From positions 19,032 through 83,031 of the forward strand of contig JAKVBH010000001.1 of the NCBI GenBank assembly GCA_022447495.1: a stretch of DNA of 64,000 bases, given 5' to 3'. Each line of letters begins with the position of its first letter. Position 1 is the first letter of the stretch. Both the position numbers and the translations under genes were made by a program. The stretch is from Marinovum sp. (GTDB lineage Bacteria; Pseudomonadota; Alphaproteobacteria; Rhodobacterales; Rhodobacteraceae). Under the pieces are notes generated by a model, which did no database searches, was not told the origin of the DNA, and saw only the letters and a program-made list of their open reading frames with translations. Of this stretch, positions 18,205 to 25,467 are shown one piece after another.

Positions 18205-19166
18205 TTGACTGACACTCTTACGTCCGTTCTCGGAGCAATTGGACAAACGCCCCTTGTGCGTTTGGACCGTGTGGTCGCGCATCACGGTTGCGACGGGACC
18301 ATCCTGGCCAAACTCGATTATTTAAACCCTGGCTTTTCCAAGAAGGATCGGGCGGCATTGGGCGTGATATGCGAGGCTGAAGACACTGGCTCTCTGGTGC
18401 CGGGACAGACCGTGGTCGAGTTGACCAGCGGCAACATGGGCACCGGGCTCGCCATCGTATGCGCGGTCAAAGGCTATCCCTTTGTTGCAGTCATGTCGAA
18501 AGGCAACTCCACCGAACGCGCTCGCATGATGACTGCTCTTGGCGCTGAAGTTATTTTGGTAGATCAAATGCCCAACAGTCTGCCGGGCCAGGTCTCTGGC
18601 GCCGATCTCGCCGCCGTGGATCGCGAAGCCCAGAGGATCACGAAAGAACGTTGCGCGTTCCGCGCGGATCAATTTTACCACAACGGAAATCCGCAAGCGC
18701 ACAAACACACAACAGGGCCAGAGCTTTGGGCACAATCCGGCGGAAACATCAATGCGTTTTGCGATTTCGTGGGCTCCGGCGGCACGCTGGCGGGAACAAC
18801 TCGCTATCTGCGGGCCCAAAACCCAACCGTGAAGTGTTATCCAGTTGAACCAAAGGGCGCGGCGGTGATCGCGGGAAAAAAGCAGAGCATCCCGATCACC
18901 CGATCCAAGGCGGCGGCTACTCTATGCCGGACCTAAGATTTCTTAGTGATCTCGACTGGGACGGCTACCTAGAGGTCGACGGCGACATTGCCCGTCAAAT
19001 CGCCAGGGATTTGGCGCGGCTTGAGGGCATCTTTGCGGGTTTCTCCGCAGGAGCCAACGTTGCGGGCGCGCTCGACTTGCTCAAAGGTCCGCACAAAGGT
19101 GGAACCGTCGCAGTGATCATCTGCGATTCTGGTTTGAAATACCTTTCGACCGATTTGTTTGACTGA
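18205..19166 (+). pseudogene. PLP-dependent cysteine synthase family protein, interrupted by a -1 frame change
   Basis: Frame 1 (18205-18936) encodes IGQTPLVRL, the PLP lysine region NPGFSKKDRAA, the phosphate-binding TSGNMGTG and the GSGGTLAGTTRYL loop. It then runs into 17 unrelated codons and a stop. The missing C-terminus (HPIQGGGYSMPD... GFSAGANVAGAL) continues in the -1 frame to 19166. The break lies at A_AAA_AAG (18876-18882), in phase with the codons. A -1 slip there, or one extra A, gives a complete 320-residue protein of normal length. TTG 18205 has a GGAGGGG site just upstream and matches family starts. It may be a recent mutation, a homopolymer sequencing error or recoding. The family makes cysteine from O-acetylserine; the KKDR variant group is less studied. 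Confidence 0.8.
18876..18882 (+). other. A_AAA_AAG slippery heptamer at the cysteine synthase frame break
   Basis: Zero-frame codons are GGA-AAA-AAG, so the heptamer A AAA AAG is in the exact phase used by E. coli dnaX for -1 frameshifting. Re-reading one base leads straight into the conserved C-terminal frame. Downstream there is only a weak 4-bp CGGC/GCCG hairpin, about 30 nt away. Upstream a GGGCG run lies about 20 nt away. Strong stimulators are not visible. Confidence 0.5.
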
Positions 19167-19196
19167 ACTCAAACATCGCGCCATGCGCGCCACATC

Positions 19197-19225
19197 TTCA
19201 CAACCCAGATCAAAGCGCCTATATC
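19197..19225 (+). promoter_or_regulatory. Sigma-70 promoter of ssrA
   Basis: TTCACA (19197-19202), a 17-bp spacer and TATATC (19220-19225) form a good sigma-70 promoter. The predicted start near 19232 coincides with the beginning of the first tmRNA hairpin. It begins 30 bp after the cysteine synthase stop. Confidence 0.65.
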
Positions 19226-19226
19226 T

Positions 19227-19571
19227 ATGTTGTCCTTCGGGACTATGGACATAAACGCGCTCGTAATAAGCGGTTCGGACCCGGGGGCGGTACCCGGCGG
19301 CTCCACCAAAATTCTTTCGGCCCGCGTCCTTCGTTTGGGGACAGGTTCGAAACAAGGGGGGCCGAACCAGGATCGACGAACGTCTAAAAGGGTTAGCTTT
19401 GTCTCGGCGGGGTGCCACCGTATCGGCCCGAAAAGTACAATTGCAAACGACAATCGTGCTCCGGTTGCTCTGGCTGCGTAAGCAGTTCGAGGAATCGAAA
19501 TCTTAAGCCCTAGAGCCTAGCCGCTCTAGGCGGGGTCCGCTGGCACCTGGCAACAGAAGCCAGCACCATAC
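19227..19571 (+). ncRNA. ssrA: Transfer-messenger RNA, circularly permuted two-piece type
   Basis: The acceptor piece comes first and ends CGGCTCC-ACCA (19298-19308). A short spacer follows, then the coding piece from about 19358. Its GGGGCCG (19358-19364) pairs with CGGCTCC to form the 7-bp acceptor stem, with one G-U pair. The tag frame at 19443-19481 reads ANDNRAPVALAA and stops at TAA. A hairpin TGTCC/GGACA (19231-19251) starts the acceptor piece. CCTAGAGC/GCTCTAGG and CTGG/CCAG stems after the tag fit the downstream pseudoknot. This order is the known alphaproteobacterial permuted form, processed into two RNAs. Outer ends are estimated to within about 10 nt. tmRNA rescues stalled ribosomes and tags the peptide for ClpXP. 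Confidence 0.93.
19281..19297 (+). other. tmRNA T-arm with non-canonical T-loop
   Basis: CCGGG (19281-19285) pairs with CCCGG (19293-19297) around a 7-nt loop GGCGGTA. It occupies the T-arm position directly before the acceptor strand. The loop lacks the TTCRANY sequence of ordinary tRNA T-loops. Confidence 0.6.
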
Positions 19572-19733
19572 CCCTCTTTTACGCCGAGAGTTCGGATTGT
19601 CACATCAAGTCCGAGCCATTACAGTGAAAACCGTAGGGGTTATGCGACCACCCCGGCGTCTTATGACGTATGGCATCCGCCCAAGGTTCGCCTTTCCCCG
19701 GCTCCGCCGGATTTTGGAAGGTGTGTTGACGGA

Positions 19734-20428
19734 ATGTCTGATCTTACTCCCCTGTCCTATTCGTCTGTACAACGCGTTCAAGCGCTCCATCAAACTACGG
19801 CACTTTGGCGTCTCTTGCGCGAACCAGAGGTGCAAGTCTTTGACGTGCGCCTTGACGACGATGTAAAAAAGCTCCCACGTTTGGCACCGCGGGCTCAAAG
19901 GCTTTCTCCCAAAGAAGCTGCCGAGCAAGCGGGTCCCGCTTTGGTGTTTTGCCACACAGGCTTAAAACTCAGTACACAGGCTTAAAACTCAGTCATGGGA
20001 CGGCAGCTTGGATGCGCGCAGTCGGCGAAGAGGCGCATGTCGTCTCAGGCGGCATGGTCTCTTGGATTGACGCAGCATTGCCGACAGTGGGATCAAGATT
20101 ATTGTCCGCATCAGGTCTGTGGACCCTGTCCGATGCGCCAAGCGCAAGTTTTGTCGAGTGGCTAATCGCGCGCTTTCTCCCGCCAAGATACAAAGTGCTC
20201 CGCGTTCCCAAAGCTGATTCAATCGCCGTTTCGCAACGGTTCTCAGCTCCCATATTAAATGCTGAGACAGTTTTGGACGTTCTCGACATTTCATGGCCGC
20301 CCCTCAGAGGTTTGGTGCAGGATTTGGCGAGCCACAACCACCTGCTGCGGGTCGCAACGCCGTCACAAAGCAATTCTCTTCTGGATTGCATGTTAACCGC
20401 GCATGTCGCAGGAGAGCAGACAACATGA
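19734..20428 (+). pseudogene. Rhodanese/ChrB-like chromate resistance protein, broken by a 20-bp tandem duplication
   Basis: The first frame (19734-19985) encodes a rhodanese-like N-terminus ending in the active-site region PALVFCHTGLKLS. The rest (HGTAAWMRAVGEEAHVVSGGMVSW, then a ChrB-like part with FVEWLIARFLPPRYKVLRVP) lies in another frame up to 20428. The break is caused by two exact 20-bp copies at 19954-19973 and 19974-19993. Removing one copy joins the frames precisely into a 224-codon gene. The stop overlaps the chrA ATG (ATGA), so the intact gene would be coupled to chrA. The ChrB-like half is shorter and more divergent than usual. The product as read is a truncated rhodanese domain. 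Confidence 0.8.
19954..19993 (+). repeat. Exact 20-bp tandem duplication
   Basis: The unit acacaggcttaaaactcagt occurs twice with no gap and no mismatch. Neither flank extends the match. As 20 is not a multiple of 3, it shifts the frame of the ChrB-like gene at the rhodanese catalytic loop. Confidence 0.97.
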
Positions 20429-21711
20429 AGAAAGACCACGAACTTCGCACAGAAGACGATCAGGCCGATCTCTCGGCCCTCTTTCGTGTGTTCGGCAAAA
20501 TCGGTCTGCTTTCTTTTGGCGGTCCTGCAGCGCAAATCGCGCTATTGCACCGTGAAACCGTGGACACTCAAGGATGGCTTGATGAACAAAGTTATCTGCG
20601 GGGTCTGAGTTTTTGCATGATGCTCCCTGGACCAGAGGCCATGCAACTCGCGACCTACATCGGGTGGCGCTTACGTGGCACTTTGGGTGGCCTAATGGCA
20701 GGTGTGCTTTTTATTCTACCTGGAGTCTTCGTGATCGCGGCACTCTCGGCGATTTATATCTCTTTTGGCGACCAAACGGGCATCGAAGTTGCGTTTCTTG
20801 GCATCCAATCTGCAGTCTTTGCAATTGTCGTCTCAGCCTTTTGGCGCTTGGCCAAGAAGGCGTTGACCGGCTCTGTGGAGATCGCGATTGCGGTGGTGTC
20901 CTTTGGTGCATTATTTGCGTTCGGGGTGCCCTTTCCAGTCGTCGTCGCCTGCGCAGCCCTTGTTGGAGCATTGCGCCGCGTCGATGCTTCCGCAGAATGC
21001 CCCCCAATGCCGAAGCGGGACCACTTGCCTGGCGTCCTTGCGATCTGGGGGGGGCTTTGGGCCGCACCTCTTGTGGTCCTTGGCCTCATGGGTGGCGGCG
21101 TACTTTTTGACTTGGCGCTCTTCTTTGGAAAACTTGCGATCACGACATTTGGCGGGGCGTATGCCGTGCTGGCCTACATGACCCAAGAAGTTGTGCAAGC
21201 CAGGGCTTGGCTCAGCACAGACCAAATGATTGACGCACTGGGCCTTGCAGAAACCACGCCTGGTCCGCTGATATTGGTCACACAGTTCGTCGGCCAGTTG
21301 GTGGGCCAAGCTCAAGGAGGATGGGCGCTCTGGCTCGCGGCTGGGCTAGTAACGCTTTGGATGACTTTTATACCCTGTTTCCTCTGGATTTTTGCAGGTG
21401 CACCATACCTAGAGGCGATCACCGCCAAACCCAGGATTTCCGCCTCACTTCAGGCGATTACGGCGGCTATTGTCGGCGTCATGGCGAGTTTGGGTGTTTG
21501 GTTTGCCATCAACGTCTTCTTTGCAACGGTTACAGAGTCCGACATGGGCTTGCTTAATGTCCCGCTCCCAGAGCCTTCCAGCTTTAAGGTATTGGCGTTT
21601 GTATGTTTTCTCATCGCAGGCCTCACACTATGGGGACGCGGATGGTCAGTGCCTCCTGTGCTTGGTCTTGGTGTGTTGATTGCCTTGGCATTGACCAGAC
21701 TGGGCCTGTGA
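20425..21711 (+). CDS. chrA: Chromate transporter
   Basis: A 428-residue inner-membrane protein of the CHR family, which exports chromate. Two homologous halves are visible. The first has IGLLSFGGPAAQIALLHRE and MLPGPEAMQLATYIGW. The second has FGKLAITTFGGAYAVLAYM and LAETTPGPLILVTQFVG. About ten membrane segments are present. ATG 20425 is chosen because it gives the typical cytoplasmic N-terminus and a 4-bp ATGA overlap with the broken ChrB-like gene; the open frame upstream is in the wrong context. Loss of the upstream gene may reduce its coupled translation. Confidence 0.93.
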   Translation: MKKDHELRTEDDQADLSALFRVFGKIGLLSFGGPAAQIALLHRETVDTQGWLDEQSYLRGLSFCMMLPGPEAMQLATYIGWRLRGTLGGLMAGVLFILPGVFVIAALSAIYISFGDQTGIEVAFLGIQSAVFAIVVSAFWRLAKKALTGSVEIAIAVVSFGALFAFGVPFPVVVACAALVGALRRVDASAECPPMPKRDHLPGVLAIWGGLWAAPLVVLGLMGGGVLFDLALFFGKLAITTFGGAYAVLAYMTQEVVQARAWLSTDQMIDALGLAETTPGPLILVTQFVGQLVGQAQGGWALWLAAGLVTLWMTFIPCFLWIFAGAPYLEAITAKPRISASLQAITAAIVGVMASLGVWFAINVFFATVTESDMGLLNVPLPEPSSFKVLAFVCFLIAGLTLWGRGWSVPPVLGLGVLIALALTRLGL

Positions 21712-21791
21712 CACCGAACAATCACCGGGCGGGACTTTCGTTTCCGCCCGAATCCCCTATGTTGCCAAAAGAGGTCCGGAGGCACAGAGCG

Positions 21792-22289
21792 ATGGCACGC
21801 ACGATTGATTACGGCAACTTGATGCACCGCGCGATGCGTGGATTGATCAAGGACGTGCTGGATGGCGTGGCCGCTGATGGTCTTCCCGGTGAGCACCACT
21901 TCTTCATCACCTTCGACACGGGCCACCCCGACGTCGAATTGGCCGATTGGCTGTCGGACCGCTATCCCGACGACATGATGGTGGTGATGCAGCATTGGTA
22001 CGACAATCTTGAGGTCGGCGAGGATGGCTTTGCCGTAACCCTCAATTTCGGTGACCGCCCCGAGCCGCTCTACATACCGTATGACGCGATCAAGACCTTC
22101 ATCGACCCCTCTGTTGAGTTCGGCTTGCGGTTTGAGAACCAAGACGATGATGACGATACCCCGATGGAGCCCGCAGAGACGATCACATCCATCGATGCGC
22201 CCGAACGCGCGGAGGAGACCGTCGAACAAGATTCTGAAGAGCCCAAGAAAGACGCTGACGTCGTTAGCCTTGATGCCTTCCGCAAGTAG
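21792..22289 (+). CDS. sspB: SspB-family ClpXP adaptor
   Basis: A 165-residue alphaproteobacterial SspB. Residues 1-110 (IDYGNLMHRAMRGLIKDVL, GEHHFFITFDTGHPDVELADWL, YDAIKTFIDPSVEFGLRFE) form the tag-binding domain. An acidic linker of Asp and Glu follows. The C-terminal DADVVSLDAFRK resembles the short ClpX-docking tail. It recognises proteins carrying the tmRNA tag and hands them to ClpXP. ATG 21792 follows an AGAGGTCCGGAGG-like purine stretch and matches family starts. It lies 80 bp after chrA and 2.2 kb from ssrA. Confidence 0.92.
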   Translation: MARTIDYGNLMHRAMRGLIKDVLDGVAADGLPGEHHFFITFDTGHPDVELADWLSDRYPDDMMVVMQHWYDNLEVGEDGFAVTLNFGDRPEPLYIPYDAIKTFIDPSVEFGLRFENQDDDDDTPMEPAETITSIDAPERAEETVEQDSEEPKKDADVVSLDAFRK

Positions 22290-22393
22290 AGTGAATTTCG
22301 TGTGACATAGGAACGCCGCGCCCACCTGGCGCGTTGCACGGCGCGGCACCATTGGATATCGGCATACCAACGCCTACCGATGGAGAAAGCCCC

Positions 22394-23785
22394 ATGTCCG
22401 CCACCCGCACAGAAACCGACAGTTTTGGTCCACTCGAAGTCCCAGCCGACAAGTACTGGGGCGCGCAAACCCAACGCTCGATCATGAACTTTCCCATTGG
22501 CTGGGAGAAACAACCGATGGCCATCGTGCGCGCCTTGGGTGTTATCAAACATGCCTGTGCCATGGCGAACAAGGAACTTGGCAAACTTCCGACCGACTTG
22601 GCCGATGCGATGATGCAAGCCGCCACTGAAGTGCACAAAGGCAAGCTTGACGAACACTTCCCGCTTGTTGTCTGGCAGACCGGTTCTGGCACACAGTCGA
22701 ACATGAATTCAAACGAGGTCATCTCGAACCGCGCCATTGAGATCTTGGGGGGCGAGATGGGCTCCAAAAGCCCGGTGCATCCCAACGATCATTGCAATAT
22801 GGGGCAATCGTCAAATGACACCTTTCCAACGGCGATGCACATTGCCACAGCCATGACCGCGCGCGATGTGTTGGTACCTGGTTTGGAAAAATTGCACGCC
22901 GCTATGGCGGCGAAAACTGCGGAGTTTGACGGCATCATCAAGATCGGCCGAACCCACACCCAAGACGCCACGCCATTGACCCTTAGCCAAGAGTTCGGCG
23001 GATATACTCATCAAATTGCCATGGGCATTCAACGTGTGAAGGACGCGCTGGGCCGTATCTATGAATTGGCCCAAGGTGGAACAGCCGTCGGAACTGGACT
23101 GAACACACCAGTTGGCTGGGACACAATGGTGGCGTCCAATATGGCCAAGATCACCGGCCTGCCTTTTGTCACCGCACCCAACAAGTTCGAAGCGCTGGCT
23201 GCGCATGACGCCATGGTCGAGATCTCTGGCGCACTCAAAACCGTGGCTGCCTCTCTCTTTAAAATCGCCAACGACATCCGCCTTTTGGGCTCCGGCCCCC
23301 GTTGTGGCCTGGGCGAACTGATCTTACCCGAGAACGAGCCCGGCTCATCGATTATGCCAGGCAAGGTGAACCCAACCCAGTGCGAGGCGCTCACTCAAGT
23401 TTGTGCACAGGTGATGGGCAACGATGCGGCCGTTGGGTTTGCAGGGTCACAAGGTCACTTTGAACTGAACGTTTACAAGCCAATGATGGCTTATAACGTT
23501 TTGCAATCAATGCAGCTTTTGGGCGATGCCGCATCTGCGTTCACAGATAATCTCGTTATTGGTTTGCAGGCGGACAAGGATCGCATCGAAAAGCTCATGC
23601 GCGAAAGTCTCATGTTGGTGACGGCGCTGGCGCCTGAGATCGGCTATGACAACGCAACAACCGTGGCCAAGACCGCGCACAAGAACAAAACTACCCTCAA
23701 AGAAGAGGCGATCGCACTGGGATTCGTCGACGAAGAGACATTTGAACGCGTGGTTCGTCCCGAAAACATGGTCGGGCCAAAGTGA
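22394..23785 (+). CDS. fumC: Fumarate hydratase, class II
   Basis: A 463-residue class II fumarase converting fumarate to malate in the TCA cycle. The superfamily signature [15 protein letters not shown] is present, with [28 protein letters not shown] and [13 protein letters not shown] as substrate-site regions. The length is normal and no iron-sulfur cluster is needed. ATG 22394 is preferred over an upstream in-frame codon. It lies 104 bp after sspB, and its stop overlaps the start of a small gene. Confidence 0.96.
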   Translation: MSATRTETDSFGPLEVPADKYWGAQTQRSIMNFPIGWEKQPMAIVRALGVIKHACAMANKELGKLPTDLADAMMQAATEVHKGKLDEHFPLVVWQTGSGTQSNMNSNEVISNRAIEILGGEMGSKSPVHPNDHCNMGQSSNDTFPTAMHIATAMTARDVLVPGLEKLHAAMAAKTAEFDGIIKIGRTHTQDATPLTLSQEFGGYTHQIAMGIQRVKDALGRIYELAQGGTAVGTGLNTPVGWDTMVASNMAKITGLPFVTAPNKFEALAAHDAMVEISGALKTVAASLFKIANDIRLLGSGPRCGLGELILPENEPGSSIMPGKVNPTQCEALTQVCAQVMGNDAAVGFAGSQGHFELNVYKPMMAYNVLQSMQLLGDAASAFTDNLVIGLQADKDRIEKLMRESLMLVTALAPEIGYDNATTVAKTAHKNKTTLKEEAIALGFVDEETFERVVRPENMVGPK

Positions 23786-23997
23786 GCGACCAACCGGTCA
23801 ACCTAAACCGATTCCGGAAACAAAAGGCTCGGGCGGAGAAACGCGCTCGAGCCGACGCCAATGCTGCCAAATTTGGCCGGACCAAGTCAGAGCGCGCGGC
23901 TCAAGACACCGAATCCGTCAAAACAAAACGATATTTGGATGGTCACGCCGTGGAAAAGCCCGAGAACGGCGGCAATCCTTCCTCAGAGACGCCGTAA
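23782..23997 (+). CDS. DUF4169 small protein
   Basis: A 71-residue, strongly basic protein. The N-terminal [31 protein letters not shown] is the pattern of the DUF4169 family, found widely in Rhodobacterales and of unknown role. A second half mentions YLDGH, also typical. The GTG start at 23782 overlaps the fumC stop by 4 bp (GTGA), so it is translationally coupled. The high Arg/Lys/Ala content suggests a helical, perhaps nucleic-acid-binding, protein. Confidence 0.8.
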   Translation: MSDQPVNLNRFRKQKARAEKRARADANAAKFGRTKSERAAQDTESVKTKRYLDGHAVEKPENGGNPSSETP

Positions 23998-24046
23998 ACG
24001 AACTATACACCAATTGCATCTAATTCTAGGAGCATGGGTGATAGGT

Positions 24047-24214
24047 ATGGAATTCCAACAAAATCAAATTGATCGGAAACGTCTTCGTGTGCGTAATTTA
24101 CGCAGGGCACGTAGATACATTCAAACTGGTGATGGGGCCCTCGCGCGTGTTTTGCGCGCTTACCAAGCCCAAGAGGCCCGCACCCAAATGAGAGGCTTTT
24201 TGCCAGAGGCATGA
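24047..24214 (+). CDS. Small basic hypothetical protein
   Basis: A 55-residue, Arg-rich protein (RKRLRVRNLRRARRYIQTGDGALARVL). I do not recognise a family. Its reality is supported by the 4-bp ATGA overlap with the next gene, an AGGAG about 13 nt upstream, and position in a run of small basic genes after fumC. It starts 49 bp after the DUF4169 gene. The sequence suggests a single amphipathic helix. Confidence 0.55.
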   Translation: MEFQQNQIDRKRLRVRNLRRARRYIQTGDGALARVLRAYQAQEARTQMRGFLPEA

Positions 24215-24432
24215 ACACACGTCCCAAAAAACGTTCTTTGACCTTGCGAGGGCACCGGACGTCGGTGTCGCTGGAAGACGATTTTTGGAGTGCTTTTCGC
24301 GAGATTGCAGACATCAAAGGCACGCCCATCAACGCGCTTGCAGCGCAAATTGATGAAGACCGAGGAGCCGACTGCGGTCTCGCCTCAGCGATCCGTCTCT
24401 TTGTTCTCGAACATTACCGCAAAAAACCATAA
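24211..24432 (+). CDS. Ribbon-helix-helix domain protein
   Basis: A 73-residue protein of the RHH_4 type. KRSLTLRGHRTSVSLEDDFWSAFREIADIKGTPINAL is the characteristic strand-helix-helix, and SAIRLFVLEHYRKK ends the family fold. Such proteins are common in alphaproteobacteria, often near fumC, and probably bind DNA, but targets are unknown. Its start overlaps the previous small gene. There is no toxin partner next to it, so I do not call a toxin-antitoxin system. Confidence 0.85.
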   Translation: MNTRPKKRSLTLRGHRTSVSLEDDFWSAFREIADIKGTPINALAAQIDEDRGADCGLASAIRLFVLEHYRKKP

Positions 24433-24462
24433 CGCCTCCACGACGTAAATCGCAGAGGCGTT
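24431..24462 (+). terminator. Stem-loop terminator after the RHH gene
   Basis: AACGCCTC (24431-24438) pairs with GAGGCGTT (24455-24462) around a 16-nt loop. A T-rich tail (CAAAATCTTT) follows. It lies between convergent genes and partly includes the RHH stop. The tail is imperfect, so efficiency may be moderate. Confidence 0.55.
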
Positions 24463-24505
24463 CAAAATCTTTAGGGCCTTCTAGTAGGTGTCCGCAGTAT
24501 CCGCG

Positions 24506-25387
24506 TCACGAGGACGCCGCATAGATTTTGCCGATATTGCTGCGCAGTGCCGCGCTGAACGCATCATCGGATTGCTGAGCCGAAAGACCTTCTGTTAACG
24601 CCCGCGAGAAGCTGGCAATCATCTTAGGGTTCTTCGATAATCGCGCGCAGGCGTCATCGGTGGAATACCCCCCCGAGAGTGCCACTACGCGTTGAACGCG
24701 CGGGTGATCAGCACATACGTCATAGAGACCCGCTTCGTCCGGAATGGTCAGCTTGAGCATAACATCGGCCTCGACAGTCGCCAATTGCGCCATGATCTCA
24801 TCGCGCAGCATGGTTTCGGCCACTGCCTTGGTCTCGGAATGAATGTTCACCTCAGGTTCGATAATCGGCACCAGACCGGCAGCGCAAACCTCAGCCGCCA
24901 GTTCAAACTGTTGTGCGACATTCGCTTTAATCCCAGCGGCATCGGCCTCGTGGATCACCGAACGTTCCTTGGTGCCATATATGCCAAAAGACACTGCGGT
25001 TTTCAGCGTCTCTGACAGGCCTGCGATGGGTTTCATCAACTGAACACCATTGGCGGTCTCTTCAAGCCCCTTATCGATCTTGAGAAACGGCACGATCCCT
25101 TTCTGAGAGGCGAGGTATTCACCCACAGGCATGCCATCAATAACCTCATGCATCGTGCGTTCGAACAGGATCGCACCCAAGATTTTTTCCGAGGTAAACC
25201 CCGGTGCCAAGATGATCCGCGCGCGCATCTCCTGCATCAACGCAAACATCTCTTCGTCATTGGCATAGGCTTTTTCTTCGATGCCATAGAGCTTCAACGC
25301 TTTGGGTGTGGAGCCACCAGATTGGTCGAGAGCTGCGATGAAACCGGGCGCTTCGGTCATCCGTGCGCGTTGATCTGGGTTCAACAT
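24506..25387 (-). CDS. Fructose-bisphosphate aldolase, class I
   Basis: A 293-residue class I (Schiff-base) aldolase that splits fructose-1,6-bisphosphate into triose phosphates. The start FIAALDQSGGSTPKAL, VPFLKIDKGLE, VPIIEPEVNI, MLKLTIP (probable Schiff-base lysine) and ALSGGYSTDDA are typical of the short bacterial class I enzymes. No zinc-binding class II motifs occur. It seems to be a single gene; 80 bp separate it from the P450 gene upstream. Confidence 0.93.
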   Translation of the reverse strand: MLNPDQRARMTEAPGFIAALDQSGGSTPKALKLYGIEEKAYANDEEMFALMQEMRARIILAPGFTSEKILGAILFERTMHEVIDGMPVGEYLASQKGIVPFLKIDKGLEETANGVQLMKPIAGLSETLKTAVSFGIYGTKERSVIHEADAAGIKANVAQQFELAAEVCAAGLVPIIEPEVNIHSETKAVAETMLRDEIMAQLATVEADVMLKLTIPDEAGLYDVCADHPRVQRVVALSGGYSTDDACARLSKNPKMIASFSRALTEGLSAQQSDDAFSAALRSNIGKIYAASS

Positions 25388-25467
25388 GAAGAGGTCCTTT
25401 CGAAGTGACTAGAGGCCCGATTAAGCCAATTGGACGCCAGCGCAAAGGCACTGACTGAAGTTTAACG

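Noticed and set aside
19597..19955. Short frames on both strands between ssrA and the ChrB-like gene
   Set aside because: They overlap the ChrB-like start or non-coding DNA and have no coding features. A small CCGGC/GCCGG hairpin at 19698-19710 followed by ATTTT may end ssrA but is too weak to call.
21450..22370. 306-codon frame on the minus strand over chrA and sspB
   Set aside because: Both plus-strand genes are well supported, and the antisense translation has no recognisable domain.
24047..24432. Possible toxin-antitoxin pair formed by the 55-residue protein and the RHH protein
   Set aside because: The small basic protein has no toxin features, and the RHH_4 family is mostly free-standing.
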